This document shows, in pieces, positions 30,401 to 39,153 of a stretch of DNA of 64,000 nucleotides (positions are counted from its first letter, which is position 1; every line of letters begins with the position of its first letter). The stretch covers positions 5,555,001 to 5,619,000 of the forward strand of contig NZ_CP108430.1 of assembly GCF_041435335.1 (NCBI RefSeq). Direction: 5' to 3'. The translations under genes were made by a program, and so were the position numbers. The notes beneath the pieces are model-generated. The model did no database searches, was not told where the DNA came from, and saw only the letters and a list, made by a program, of their open reading frames with translations. Source of the DNA: Streptomyces sp. NBC_01283 (GTDB taxonomy: Bacteria; Actinomycetota; Actinomycetes; Streptomycetales; Streptomycetaceae).

Positions 30401-32371
30401 GCCTGGGAGTCCGTCAAGCGGCACTTCCGGGAGCTGGGCACCGACACCCAGTCCGAGGACTTCACGGTCGTCGGCGTCGGCGACATGTCCGGTGACGTGT
30501 TCGGCAACGGCATGCTGCTCTCCGAGCACATCCGCCTGGTGGCCGCCTTCGACCACCGGCACATCTTCATCGACCCGCGGCCGGACGCCGCGACCTCCTA
30601 CGCGGAGCGCCGTCGTCTCTTCGAGCTGCCGCGCAGCTCCTGGGCCGACTACAACAAGGAGCTGCTCTCCGCGGGCGGCGGGATCTTCCCCCGCAGCGCC
30701 AAGGCGATCCAGCTCAACGCCCACATCCGCGAGGCACTCGGCATCGAGACGGGCGTCGCGAAGATGACCCCGGCCGACCTGATGAAGGCGATCCTGCAGG
30801 CCCCGGTGGACCTGCTGTGGAACGGCGGCATCGGTACGTACGTGAAGTCGTCGGCCGAGTCGAACAGCGACGTCGGCGACAAGGCGAACGACGCGATCCG
30901 CGTCAACGGCGCCGACCTGCGCGTCAAGGTCGTCGGCGAGGGCGGCAACCTCGGTCTGACGCAGCTCGGCCGCATCGAGTTCGCGCGGTCCGGCGGGCAC
31001 ATCAACACCGACGCCATCGACAACAGCGCGGGCGTGGACACCTCCGACCACGAGGTGAACATCAAGATCCTGCTCAACGCGGTCGTCGCGAACGGCGACA
31101 TGACCGTCAAGCAGCGCAACAAGTTCCTCGCCGCGATGACGGACGAGGTCGGCACCCTGGTCCTGCGCAACAACTACGCGCAGAACACCGCCCTGTCGAA
31201 CGCGGTCTTCCAGTCGCCGTCCCTGCTCCACGCCCACCAGCGCTTCATGCGCCGCCTGGGCCGTGACGGCCACCTGGACCGCGGTCTGGAGTTCCTGCCG
31301 ACCGACCGGCAGATCCGTGAGCTCCTGAGCTCGGGCCGCGGGCTCAGCCAGCCCGAGCTCGCCGTGCTCCTCGCGTACACGAAGATCACGGCCGCCGACG
31401 AGCTGATCCAGACGACGCTGCCGGACGACGACTACCTGCGCGGGCTGCTGCACGCGTACTTCCCCGAGGCCCTGCGGGAGAAGTTCCCCGAGCAGGTCGA
31501 CGGGCACGCGCTGCGCCGCGAGATCATCACCACGGTGTTGGTCAACGACACGGTGAACACGGGTGGTTCGACGTTCCTGCACCGCCTCCGCGAGGAGACG
31601 GGAGCCTCGCTCGAGGAGATCGTGCGGGCGCAGCTCGCGGCCCGCGAGATCTTCGGTCTGAGCAAGGTCTGGGACGCGGTCGAGGCACTCGACAACGTGG
31701 TGGCCGCCGATGTCCAGACGCGCATCCGGCTGCACTCGCGCCGCCTCGTCGAGCGCGGCACGCGCTGGCTGCTCAACAACCGGCCGCAGCCGCTCCAGCT
31801 CGCCGAGACCATCGACTTCTTCCGTGAGGGAGTCGCCGAGGTCTGGACCGAGCTGCCGAAGCTGCTGCGCGGCTCCGATCAGGAGTGGTACCAGAGCATC
31901 CGCGACGAGCTGACGGGCGTCGGTGTCCCCGACGAACTCGCCCAGCGCGTGGCCGGGTTCTCCTCGGCCTTCCCGTCGCTCGACATCGTCGCGATCGCCG
32001 ACCGTACGGACAAGGACCCGATGGCGGTCGCCGAGGTCTACTACGACCTCGCCGACCGGCTGCGGATCACCCAGCTCATGGACCGCATCATCGAGCTGCC
32101 GCGGGCCGACCGCTGGCAGTCGATGGCGCGTGCGTCGATCCGCGAGGACCTGTACGCGGCGCACGCCGCCCTGACGGCCGACGTGCTGGCCGCCGGGAAC
32201 GGCGAGGACACTCCCGAGCAGCGCTTCAAGGCCTGGGAGGAGAAGAACGCGGCGATCCTGAGCCGGTCGCGGACGACGCTGGACGAGATCCAGAGCTCGG
32301 ACGCGTTCGACCTGGCGAACCTGTCGGTCGCCATGCGGACCATGAGGACGCTGCTGCGGACCCACTCGTAG
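27425..32371 (+). CDS. gdhB: NAD-specific glutamate dehydrogenase, large (L-180) type
   Basis: The 1648-residue enzyme oxidises L-glutamate to 2-oxoglutarate and ammonia with NAD, linking nitrogen and carbon metabolism in the cytosol. Its length and layout match the very large L-180 class first found in Streptomyces: a long N-terminal regulatory region with ACT-like segments (about residues 1-700), a catalytic core with KVARGGLRWSDRREDFR and GAKGGFVAKQ (about 840-880), the nucleotide-binding core GNGMLLSEHIRLVAAFDHRH (about 1025) and GEGGNLGLTQLGRIEFA (about 1172-1188), then a helical tail. The ATG is preceded by AGAGGAC/AGGAG. A strong terminator follows. Confidence 0.96.
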   Translation: MQTKLDEAKAELLTRAARVAENSPVGGRLPNGAPTGSKGDGATPDEDMALAFLQRYYLHTAPEDLADRDPVDVFGAAFSHYRLAENRPQGTANVRVHTPTVEENGWTCSHTVVEVVTDDMPFLVDSVTNELSRQGRGIHVVIHPQVVVRRDLTGKLLEVLTDPGTERPHDAVTESWIHVETDRETDRADLKQISADLIRVLSDVRETVEDWEKMRDAALRIADELPTEPTADDLRDQEVDEARELLRWLADNHFTFLGFREYVLTDDDSLSAVPGTGLGILRADPQHDGEEDHPVSPSFSRLPADARAKAREHKLLVLTKANSRATVHRPSYLDYVGVKKFDADGNVIGERRFLGLFSSAAYTESVRRVPVIRRKVQEVLKGAGFSPNSHDGRDLLQILETYPRDELFQTPPDELRSIVTSVLYLQERRRLRLYLRKDEYGRYYSALVYLPRDRYTTGVRLRIIDILKEELGGDSVDFTAWNTESILSRLHFVVRVAPGGGLPQLTDADTDRIEARLVEAARSWADGFAEALTAECGEERAAELLRRYSGAFPEGYKADHTPRAAVADLQHLEQLKHGREDFALSLYEPVGAAPGERRFKIYRSGGQVSLSAVLPVLQRLGVEVTDERPYELRCTDRTNAWIYDFGLRMPKPQNGNGDYLGDDGRERFQEAFAAAWTGEAEVDGFNSLVLRAGLNWRQAMVLRAYAKYLRQAGSTFSQDYMEDTLRNNVHTTRLLVSLFEARMSPDRQRAGTELTDGLLEELDGALDQVASLDEDRILRSFLTVIKATLRTNFFQEAEGGKPHTYVSMKFDPQAIPDLPAPRPAYEIWVYSPRVEGVHLRFGKVARGGLRWSDRREDFRTEILGLVKAQMVKNTVIVPVGAKGGFVAKQLPDPSVDRDAWLAEGVACYKTFISALLDITDNLVAGEVVPPADVVRHDEDDTYLVVAADKGTATFSDIANEVAESYNFWLGDAFASGGSAGYDHKGMGITARGAWESVKRHFRELGTDTQSEDFTVVGVGDMSGDVFGNGMLLSEHIRLVAAFDHRHIFIDPRPDAATSYAERRRLFELPRSSWADYNKELLSAGGGIFPRSAKAIQLNAHIREALGIETGVAKMTPADLMKAILQAPVDLLWNGGIGTYVKSSAESNSDVGDKANDAIRVNGADLRVKVVGEGGNLGLTQLGRIEFARSGGHINTDAIDNSAGVDTSDHEVNIKILLNAVVANGDMTVKQRNKFLAAMTDEVGTLVLRNNYAQNTALSNAVFQSPSLLHAHQRFMRRLGRDGHLDRGLEFLPTDRQIRELLSSGRGLSQPELAVLLAYTKITAADELIQTTLPDDDYLRGLLHAYFPEALREKFPEQVDGHALRREIITTVLVNDTVNTGGSTFLHRLREETGASLEEIVRAQLAAREIFGLSKVWDAVEALDNVVAADVQTRIRLHSRRLVERGTRWLLNNRPQPLQLAETIDFFREGVAEVWTELPKLLRGSDQEWYQSIRDELTGVGVPDELAQRVAGFSSAFPSLDIVAIADRTDKDPMAVAEVYYDLADRLRITQLMDRIIELPRADRWQSMARASIREDLYAAHAALTADVLAAGNGEDTPEQRFKAWEEKNAAILSRSRTTLDEIQSSDAFDLANLSVAMRTMRTLLRTHS

Positions 32372-32398
32372 TCCTCGCGTAATCCGTCGTACGCCGAT

Positions 32399-32435
32399 GG
32401 GGCGTCCCGGGCCTGATGGCCCGGGACGCCCCTTT
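32399..32435 (+). terminator. Glutamate dehydrogenase gene terminator
   Basis: A perfect 15-bp stem (32399-32413 with 32418-32432) with a 4-nt loop and a TTT tail lies 27 nt after the stop codon. It isolates the following glycopolymer island from the dehydrogenase transcript. Confidence 0.92.
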
Positions 32436-32478
32436 CGCGTATCGGGACTAGGCCGATCACACCCCCCTGAAGAGCGCC

Positions 32479-32507
32479 AATCGGGCATTAGAGATAATTA
32501 GTAGGAT
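32479..32507 (+). promoter_or_regulatory. Candidate AT-rich promoter of the 962-residue fusion gene
   Basis: AATCGG (32479-32484), a 17-nt spacer containing ATAATTA, and TAGGAT (32502-32507) precede the gene; a start of transcription near 32514 would leave a short leader with the Shine-Dalgarno GGAGGGA. TAGGAT fits a main-sigma -10. The -35 is unusual, but the same AATCGG with ATAATTA recurs upstream of the gene at 40445-42082. Confidence 0.5.
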
Positions 32508-32533
32508 GAGCTGGCATCTGACTGGAGGGACGC

Positions 32534-35422
32534 ATGGGAGCGATAGGTGAGCGGGGGACGCCGGAAGAGCGACCCGATGTGTCCGTAGTGGTGATCGTCT
32601 ACAACGACGCCGAGCGGCTGCCGACCGCCGTTCAGTCGGTGCTCGACCAGACGCTGCGCGGCGTCGAGGTCGTCATCGTCGACGACTGCAGCACGGACGA
32701 CTCGTACGGGACGGCGCGGCGCCTGGCCGCCGAGCACCCCGAGCGGGTGCGGGCCTACCAGCTGCCGGAGAACAGCGGCGCCGGCGGCGAACCCCGCAAC
32801 GTGGGCATCGGACACACCGTCGGCACCCATGTGATGTTCCTCGACAGCGACGACGTCCTGGAGCGCAACGCCTGCCGCAACCTCCTCGAAGCCGCCGAGC
32901 GCGACGGCTCCGACATCGTCTCCGGGCTCTGCGTGCGTCTTTCCATGGACACCCGCAACAAGAAGCGCGACCAGTGGTATCCCTGGCTCTACGCCACGAC
33001 CCGCACCCTGGAGTCCGTCACCGAGCTGCCCGACCTGTTCGTCTGGGACACCCTCTCCACGAACAAGCTCTACCGCCGCGACTTCCTCGTCGAGAACGCC
33101 CTCCGCTTCCCCAAGGGCATGTTCTACGAGGACCTGATGTTCATCGCCGAGGCCTACCTCGCGGCCGGGCGCATCACCCTCATCCCCAACCAGGTCTACT
33201 ACTGGCACGTCCACGAGCGCGCCGCCGCGAAGTCGGTGACCAACCGGCGGCACGAGATGACCAACTTCGAGCACCGGATGGAGATCCACCGCCGGATCGA
33301 CGTGCTGCTCGCGGAGCGCGGCCTCGACGAGCTGCGGCTCGCGAAGGACATCAAGTTCCTCAAGCACGACCTGGTGCTCCACCTGCGCGACCTGCCGTTC
33401 CGCGACGCCGCCTACCGGCAGGAGTTCGCCGGGCTCGCGCGCGGCTACCTCGGCGGGCTCGACCGCGCCGCCTACGACGAGGTGCAGCCCATTCAGGCCA
33501 TCTGCGCCTACCTCCTGGAGGAGGGCGACTGGGAGAACCTCCTGCCCGCCGTCGACACCCTCACCAACCGCGACAAGATCTCCTCGCCGCTCGCCGAGCG
33601 GGACGGGCGCGTGTACTGGTGCGCCGAACACCTCGACGACCCGTTCGGGCGCCGGGTCCTGGACGTGACAGAGCTCGGCTATCACAGCAAGCGCTTCGAC
33701 CAGATGTTCCTGCGCAACGTCCTGACGCGGTACGAGGAGTCGGCGGGGACCGTCCGCATGGCGGGCCGCATCACCAACCCGCTCGGCGTCGTCGGGCCGG
33801 ACTCCGCGCTCACCGCGGAGCTGGAGTTCAGCGCGCGCCGCCGCAGCCTGCAGACCTTCCGCTTCCCGGTCCCCGCCGTGCGGTACGAGGGTGACGTCAT
33901 CGTCTGGGAGGCCACCGCCGACCTCGCGCGGCGGCTGCGCCCGCTCGGTGTCGTCGACGCCGTGTGGGACGTGCGCCTGCACCTCACCGCCGACGGCGTG
34001 CGCACCAGGACGCGGCTCACCGCATGCGACCCGGGGCTTGCCGAGGGCAAGCTCCCGGTGCGGCCGCGGCTGACCCGGCTGGTCGCCGACCACATGGAGC
34101 CCGAGGTCTCGCAGCGCGGGCACCTGGCGTTCCGGCTCGTCACACGGGAGACGGCGAGCGGCCGGATCCAGGACCTGGTGGCCCGCGGGACGCAGGGCGT
34201 GCCGGGGCGCCTTGCCAAGTCCGGCTTCCGCAGGGCCAAGAAGCTGCGCAAGGACGTCACCTCCGGGCAGAGCAGACTGCGCGTGTACGACGAGGTGTTC
34301 AGCCGCCTGCCCGTGAAGAAGGGCACGGTCGTCTTCGAGAGCCATCTCGGCAAGCAGTACAGCGACAGCCCCCGGGCGATCTACGAGGAGATGCGGCGCC
34401 AGGGCCTCGACTTCGACGCCGTGTGGTCCTACACGGGCAGTCCGGAGGGCTTCCCGAGGGACGCGACACTGGTGCGGCGCTGGTCGCTGCCCTATCTCCG
34501 GGCCCTCGCGCAGGCCGAGTTCTGGGTCGACAACCAGAGCTACCCGCTCAAGCTCACCAAGCGCCCCGAGACGACGTACATCCAGACCTGGCACGGCTCG
34601 GCGCTCAAGCGCATGGGCTTCGACGAACCCGCGTGGAAGCTGCGCAGCAAGCCGCGACAGGACGAGCAGCAGCGGGTCCTCGACCGCTTCGACCGCTTCC
34701 TGATCCGCTCCGAGCACGACGTGCGGACGCTGGCGAAGGCCCTGCGCCTCAAGGAGAAGGTGCTGCTCCGGGTCGGCTATCCGCGCAACGACGCGCTGGT
34801 GCGGGCCAAGCGGGCCGAGGACGCGAGCGGTGTGCGCGCACGCGGACCGCTGGCGGCGGAGCTCGGCATCCCCGAGGACAAGCGGGTGCTGCTGTACGCG
34901 CCGACGTTCCGCAGGCACGGCGGTCGGCACGGGCGCTTTGAACTGCCCTTCGACGTCGAGAGGTTCGCGGAGGAGTTCGGCGACCGGTACGTGCTGCTCG
35001 TGCGTTCGCACTACCTCAACCACGTCGTCCTCCCGCCGTCCGTGCGGGGCCGCGTCATCGACGTGTCCGCGCACCACGACGTCACGCCGCTCTACGAGCT
35101 CGCCGACGCGATGATCACCGACTACTCGTCCGTGATGTTCGACTACGCGCTCCTCGACCGGCCGATGCTGTTCTTCACGTACGACTACGAGGAGTACGTG
35201 CACGAGGGGCGAGGCACCTACTTCGACCTGCGGGAACGGGCTCCCGGCCCGGTGGTCGAGACCGAGGACGGGCTGTTCGCCGCCCTGAAGGCGCTGGACG
35301 AGCAGGCCCTGGAGTACGCGGCTGCGCGGGCACGGTTCGTGGCCGAGTTCGGTGAGTACGACCGGGGAAATGCCGCCAAAAGCGTCGTCGAGCAGTTCTT
35401 CTCGCACTGGAGCGCCAAGTGA
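32534..35422 (+). CDS. GT2 glycosyltransferase fused to CDP-glycerol glycerophosphotransferase
   Basis: The 962-residue protein has two enzymes in one chain. Residues ~15-240 are a GT-A fold family 2 glycosyltransferase (VVIVDDCSTDDS and FLDSDD, Asp104-Asp107). Residues ~590-955 are a TagB/TagF-type transferase that moves glycerol-phosphate from CDP-glycerol: QTWHGSALKRMG with His687, GYPRND, VLLYAPTFR, LLVRSHYL with His826 and MITDYSSVMFDY. A beta-rich linker (about 380-510) separates them. Together they suggest synthesis of a sugar-phosphoglycerol wall polymer on the inner face of the membrane. GGAGGGA precedes the ATG, and the stop overlaps the next GT4 gene by 4 nt. It is the paralog of the partial gene at 62305. 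Confidence 0.88.
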   Translation: MGAIGERGTPEERPDVSVVVIVYNDAERLPTAVQSVLDQTLRGVEVVIVDDCSTDDSYGTARRLAAEHPERVRAYQLPENSGAGGEPRNVGIGHTVGTHVMFLDSDDVLERNACRNLLEAAERDGSDIVSGLCVRLSMDTRNKKRDQWYPWLYATTRTLESVTELPDLFVWDTLSTNKLYRRDFLVENALRFPKGMFYEDLMFIAEAYLAAGRITLIPNQVYYWHVHERAAAKSVTNRRHEMTNFEHRMEIHRRIDVLLAERGLDELRLAKDIKFLKHDLVLHLRDLPFRDAAYRQEFAGLARGYLGGLDRAAYDEVQPIQAICAYLLEEGDWENLLPAVDTLTNRDKISSPLAERDGRVYWCAEHLDDPFGRRVLDVTELGYHSKRFDQMFLRNVLTRYEESAGTVRMAGRITNPLGVVGPDSALTAELEFSARRRSLQTFRFPVPAVRYEGDVIVWEATADLARRLRPLGVVDAVWDVRLHLTADGVRTRTRLTACDPGLAEGKLPVRPRLTRLVADHMEPEVSQRGHLAFRLVTRETASGRIQDLVARGTQGVPGRLAKSGFRRAKKLRKDVTSGQSRLRVYDEVFSRLPVKKGTVVFESHLGKQYSDSPRAIYEEMRRQGLDFDAVWSYTGSPEGFPRDATLVRRWSLPYLRALAQAEFWVDNQSYPLKLTKRPETTYIQTWHGSALKRMGFDEPAWKLRSKPRQDEQQRVLDRFDRFLIRSEHDVRTLAKALRLKEKVLLRVGYPRNDALVRAKRAEDASGVRARGPLAAELGIPEDKRVLLYAPTFRRHGGRHGRFELPFDVERFAEEFGDRYVLLVRSHYLNHVVLPPSVRGRVIDVSAHHDVTPLYELADAMITDYSSVMFDYALLDRPMLFFTYDYEEYVHEGRGTYFDLRERAPGPVVETEDGLFAALKALDEQALEYAAARARFVAEFGEYDRGNAAKSVVEQFFSHWSAK

Positions 35423-36579
35423 GTCAGACAGCGGATCCGACGCGGGACATCTTCTTCGTCTCCAACAGCGTCAACGAACTGGGCGGGATCACCAGTTGGT
35501 CCCACCAGATGGCCCGCCTCTTCGTCGAGCGCGGCCATCGCGTGCACGTCATCGGCATCACGGACCCCGGCGTCCCGCAGGACGTCGGCACGGACCTGCC
35601 CTACCCCACCACGACGCTGTACGACGAGCACCCGCCGCGCGTCGGCCCCGCGCGCGGCATCAAGGGGCGGCTCAACGTGGCCGAGCACCGGCTGCGCACG
35701 CGGCGCGAGCAGGGCATGCACGAGCAGGCCGCCAAACTGACCGCGCTGTTCGCGCAGGCCGGGCCCGGCGCCGTCGTCATCGTCACGCAGGTGTGGGCGA
35801 TGGAGTGGGTCGAACTGGCCGACACCAGCGGCCTGTTGGTCATCGGCATGAGCCATGAGTCGTTCGCCTACTCGCGGGCGTCCTCGCGCGGCCCGCGCGT
35901 GCGCAAGCACTACCAGGGCGTCGACCGGATGCTCGCGCTGACCCGCGAGGACGCCGACCTGTGGATCAGACAGGGCCTGGACAACGCGTCCTTCATGCCG
36001 AACCCGCTGCCGTTCATGCCCGCAGTGCCCTCGCGGCGCACCGAGAAGGTCGTCACGAGCATCGGCCGCCTGCACGACCAGAAGGGCATCGACATGCTCC
36101 TCGACACCTGGGCGGAGGTCGCGCCGCTGCACCCGGACTGGAAGCTGCGGATCTACGGCTCCGGCGAGGACGAGGAGATGCTCAAGAAGCAGTGCACGGC
36201 GCTCGGGCTCGACGACTCCGTCGAGTGGATGGGGCGGACGAGCGACGTGCCGGGGGCGCTGCGGGGCGGCTCGGTGTTCGTGCAGTCGTCGCGGGGCGAG
36301 GGTTTCCCGCTCGCCCTGATGGAGGCGATGGCCACCGCGGTTCCGTGCGCCGCCTTCGACTGCGCGCCGGGCGTGCACGAGATCGTCCAGGACGGCGTGG
36401 ACGGGCTGCTCGCGCGGCTCGGCAACACGGCCGAACTGGCCCGCAGGCTGGACACGTTGATGTCCGACAAGGAGCTGCGGGACCGGATGGGAGAGCTGGC
36501 CAGGGTGAACATCCAGCGCTACACGACGGGTGAGGTCGTGCGGCGCTGGGAGGAGCTGTTCGCCTTTCTGGAGCGGTAG
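35419..36579 (+). CDS. GT4 family glycosyltransferase
   Basis: The 386-residue protein is a GT-B fold family 4 enzyme: N-terminal glycine-rich loop NSVNELGGITSW, a C-terminal nucleotide-sugar domain with SIGRLHDQKGIDMLL and the E-x7-E motif EGFPLALMEAMA. The GTG start overlaps the stop of the upstream fusion gene (GTGA), so the two proteins are made together. It probably adds a sugar to the glycerophosphate polymer made by its partner, comparable to TagE or TarM, but donor and linkage cannot be read from sequence. It converges with the ABC transporter genes (22-nt gap, no terminator seen). Confidence 0.88.
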   Translation: MSQTADPTRDIFFVSNSVNELGGITSWSHQMARLFVERGHRVHVIGITDPGVPQDVGTDLPYPTTTLYDEHPPRVGPARGIKGRLNVAEHRLRTRREQGMHEQAAKLTALFAQAGPGAVVIVTQVWAMEWVELADTSGLLVIGMSHESFAYSRASSRGPRVRKHYQGVDRMLALTREDADLWIRQGLDNASFMPNPLPFMPAVPSRRTEKVVTSIGRLHDQKGIDMLLDTWAEVAPLHPDWKLRIYGSGEDEEMLKKQCTALGLDDSVEWMGRTSDVPGALRGGSVFVQSSRGEGFPLALMEAMATAVPCAAFDCAPGVHEIVQDGVDGLLARLGNTAELARRLDTLMSDKELRDRMGELARVNIQRYTTGEVVRRWEELFAFLER

Positions 36580-36601
36580 GGCGGGGCGGCGGGCCCGGCG
36601 G

Positions 36602-37435
36602 CTACTTCTTGCCGCCGGTGAACTGCTCGTACTCCTTGAGCACGTCCGCCGTCGGGCCGTCCATGCGCAGCTCGCCGTGCTCAAGCCAGAGCACGCGCTC
36701 GCAGGTGTCGCGGATCGACTTGTTGTTGTGGCTGACCAGGAAGACCGTGCCCGCGCGCTTGCGCAGCTCGCGGATACGGGCCTCCGAGCGCTTCTGGAAG
36801 GAGCGGTCGCCGGTCGCCAGGGCCTCGTCGATGAGCAGGACGTCGTGGTCCTTGGCGGAGCCGATGGAGAAGCGGAGACGTGCTGCCATGCCGGACGAGT
36901 ACGTACGCATCGGGAGCGTGATGAAGTCTCCCTTCTCGTTGATGCCGGAGAAGTCGACGATGTCCTGGTAGCGCTCCTGGACCTGCTCGCGGGTCATGCC
37001 CATCGCCAGGCCGCCGAGCCGGACGTTGCGCTCGCCGGTGAGGTCGTTCATCAGGGCCGCGTTCACGCCGAGGAGCGAGGGCTGGCCGTCGGTGAAGATG
37101 CGGCCGTTCTCGACGGGCAGGAGCCCCGCGATCGCCTTCAGGAGGGTCGACTTGCCCGAGCCGTTCGTGCCGATCAGGCCGATGGCCTCGCCCTTGTGGG
37201 CGGTGAAGGAGACCTTCCTGACGGCGTGCACCTTTCGTACGCCGGCCTCCTCGCCGCCCTTGCCGCGCCTGAGGATGCGGCCGAGGGCCGCGGTCGCGCT
37301 GCCGCGGCCCGAGGGGGACCCGGCGCCGTGCACCCGGTAGACGATGTCGACCTGGTCGACGATGACGGTGGGGGCGGGCGGCACGGCGGGGGTCGCCGCG
37401 GGGGTCATTGCGGGGATCAGTGTCGTCTCAGCCAC
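36602..37435 (-). CDS. Polysaccharide/teichoic acid ABC exporter, ATP-binding protein (TagH-like)
   Basis: The 277-residue ATPase has Walker A GTNGSGKST, Q-loop region LLGVNAALMNDLTGERN, signature YSSGMAARL, Walker B VLLIDEALATGD and H-loop FLVSHNNKSI. The spacing and the LNDDLTG-like ERNV segment are typical of TagH/Wzt-type ATPases that export lipid-linked polymers. It lacks the long C-terminal extension of Bacillus TagH. The N-terminal ~30 residues are Pro/Ala/Thr-rich. The GTG at 37435 overlaps the permease gene's 3' end by 8 bp, so the pair forms one transporter. Confidence 0.9.
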   Translation of the reverse strand: MAETTLIPAMTPAATPAVPPAPTVIVDQVDIVYRVHGAGSPSGRGSATAALGRILRRGKGGEEAGVRKVHAVRKVSFTAHKGEAIGLIGTNGSGKSTLLKAIAGLLPVENGRIFTDGQPSLLGVNAALMNDLTGERNVRLGGLAMGMTREQVQERYQDIVDFSGINEKGDFITLPMRTYSSGMAARLRFSIGSAKDHDVLLIDEALATGDRSFQKRSEARIRELRKRAGTVFLVSHNNKSIRDTCERVLWLEHGELRMDGPTADVLKEYEQFTGGKK

Positions 37436-38348
37436 GGCCGTACGTCTCCTCTGCCTTCCAGAAGTAGATGAATCCGCCGGCCCCGGCGAGCAGCGCCCAG
37501 CCGACGGCCCACGCCCAGACGTGGTGGGGGAGCTGGCCCGCCTGGAAGCTGTCGATGAGCGCGAAGCGCATCAGGTCGATGTAGACGGCGGCGGGGTTGC
37601 ACTCAAGGAGGAGCTTGACCACGTGCGGCAGGTGCTGGTCCTTGAGGACGGCGTCGATGCTCCACATCACCCCGGACACGTACATCCACGTCCGCAGCAC
37701 GAACGGCATCAGCTGGGCGATGTCGGGCGTCTTGCTGCCCAGGCGCGCCATCACCAGGGCCAGGCCCGTGTTGAACGTGAACTGCAGGACCAGGACCGGG
37801 AGCACCAGGAACCACGACAGCGTCGGCGGGACACCGAAGCAGAGCAGGATCACGACCAGCGCGCCCATGGAGAACAGGAGCTGCTGGAGCTGCTGGAGGC
37901 TGAACGAGATCGGCAGCGCGGCCCGCGGGAAGTGCAGGGCGCGCACCAGGCCGAGGTTGCCCGCGATGGCGCGGGTGCCGGCCATCACCGAGCTCTGCGT
38001 GAACGTGAAGATGAAGACGCCGGTGACCAGGAACGGGACGTAGTCGGGGACGGCGTGCTTGGTGTTCATCAGCACGCCGAAGATGAAGTAGTAGACCGCC
38101 GCGTTCAGGAGCGGCGTCATCACCTGCCAGACCTGGCCGAGCTTCGCCTGGCTGTACTGGGCCGTGAGCTTGGCGGTCGCGAAGGCGGTGATGAAGTGCC
38201 TGCGCTGCCACAGCTGCCGGACGTACCCGGAGAGCGTGGGGCGGGCGCCGCTGACGGTCAGGCCGTGCCGGGCGGCGAGCTCGGCGGCGTCGGGTGCGGT
38301 GACCGCGGTGGCGGCGGGGCGGGATGGAGCGTCGAGGACCTGACTCAC
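37428..38348 (-). CDS. Polysaccharide/teichoic acid ABC exporter, permease (TagG-like)
   Basis: The 306-residue ABC-2 type permease has about six membrane segments and the family's amphipathic entry (YVRQLWQRRHFITAFATAKL, about residues 35-54), followed by AQYSQAKLGQVWQVMTPLLN. TagG-like permeases flip or export undecaprenyl-linked wall polymers. The start GTG at 38348 (SQVLDAPS) is preferred to the open frame up to 38474, which runs through the regulatory gap; no good Shine-Dalgarno is seen for it, and GTG 38363 is an alternative. It diverges from a TetR gene. Confidence 0.88.
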   Translation of the reverse strand: MSQVLDAPSRPAATAVTAPDAAELAARHGLTVSGARPTLSGYVRQLWQRRHFITAFATAKLTAQYSQAKLGQVWQVMTPLLNAAVYYFIFGVLMNTKHAVPDYVPFLVTGVFIFTFTQSSVMAGTRAIAGNLGLVRALHFPRAALPISFSLQQLQQLLFSMGALVVILLCFGVPPTLSWFLVLPVLVLQFTFNTGLALVMARLGSKTPDIAQLMPFVLRTWMYVSGVMWSIDAVLKDQHLPHVVKLLLECNPAAVYIDLMRFALIDSFQAGQLPHHVWAWAVGWALLAGAGGFIYFWKAEETYGRG

Positions 38349-38410
38349 GTCCGCTGCTTTCACTCGGGAGCCATGGGGTGCGATCGCTCCGGACTTACGT
38401 CGGGACGGGT

Positions 38411-38476
38411 CCGTATCGTCGCAACGTCGAGAGTAGGTCCATGCGACGTCGGAACGCAACCGTATCGTCGTCACGT
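38411..38476 (+). promoter_or_regulatory. Candidate TetR operator region between exporter and regulator
   Basis: CCGTATCGTCGCAACGT (38411-38427) is repeated as CCGTATCGTCGTCACGT (38460-38476), 15 of 17 bases identical. Between them lies an inverted pair, ACGTCG (38424-38429) with CGACGT (38444-38449). The region covers the shared promoter space of the exporter genes and the TetR gene. Binding by that regulator is inference. Confidence 0.45.
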
Positions 38477-38490
38477 TCTATGCTGTCCGC

Positions 38491-39111
38491 ATGACGACGA
38501 GCAGGCCAGGAGATGAACAGCCGCGCCGCAGGGTGCCCGCGGGGGCCGCGGTGCTCCGCGAGGACGTGACCGAGGCCATCAGGTCCGCCGTCTTCGAGGA
38601 GCTGGCGGCGGTCGGGTACGCGCGCATGTCCATCGAGGGCATCGCGCGCCGCGCGGGGGTCGGCAAGACCGCCGTCTACCGGCGCTGGCGCTCCAAGCTG
38701 CACCTCGTGCTCGACCTGGTGTCGGCGATAGCGGTGCAGGGCCTCCCGATGCCGGACAGCGGCTCCCTGGAGGGCGATCTGCGCCTGCTGTACGAGGTGA
38801 CGTCGCGCGCCCTGCGGCATCCCGTGGCCTCGCAGGTGATCCCGGACCTGCAGGCGGAGGCGGCCCGCAACCCGGAGATCGCGGAAGCCATGCAGAAGGC
38901 CCTGAGGGAGGGGCAGCACGGGGTGGCGAACGGCATCGTGCGGGCCGCCGTGGCGCGGGGGGAGGTACGGGAGGGGGTCGACGAGGACCTCGCCCTCGAC
39001 CTGGTGTCGGGGCCGCTCTACTGGCGTTCCGTGGTGGTGCGGGCGAAGCTGCCCAAGGGCTACCTGGGCAGCCTCGCCACGGCTACGGCGGCGGCGCTGC
39101 GGGCGTTGTGA
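38491..39111 (+). CDS. TetR family transcriptional regulator
   Basis: The 206-residue protein has an N-terminal TetR HTH (about residues 25-72: YARMSIEGIARRAGVGKTAVYRRW, split by the turn) and a C-terminal ligand domain resembling TetR_C_11 (about residues 90-200). The ATG at 38491 is part of a divergent arrangement with the TagGH-like exporter, and paired repeats in the gap are likely operator sites. It may repress the exporter and its own gene in response to an unknown ligand. Confidence 0.9.
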   Translation: MTTSRPGDEQPRRRVPAGAAVLREDVTEAIRSAVFEELAAVGYARMSIEGIARRAGVGKTAVYRRWRSKLHLVLDLVSAIAVQGLPMPDSGSLEGDLRLLYEVTSRALRHPVASQVIPDLQAEAARNPEIAEAMQKALREGQHGVANGIVRAAVARGEVREGVDEDLALDLVSGPLYWRSVVVRAKLPKGYLGSLATATAAALRAL

Positions 39112-39153
39112 GGGCGGCTGCGGGGCTGCGGGGACCTGGGGACGGGGGGCGGG

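Noticed and set aside
27509..32488. A 1659-residue open frame antisense to the glutamate dehydrogenase gene
   Set aside because: In GC-rich Streptomyces DNA the complement of a real gene is often open. The sense frame has full family motifs; the antisense one is Arg/Gly/Val-rich with no domain.
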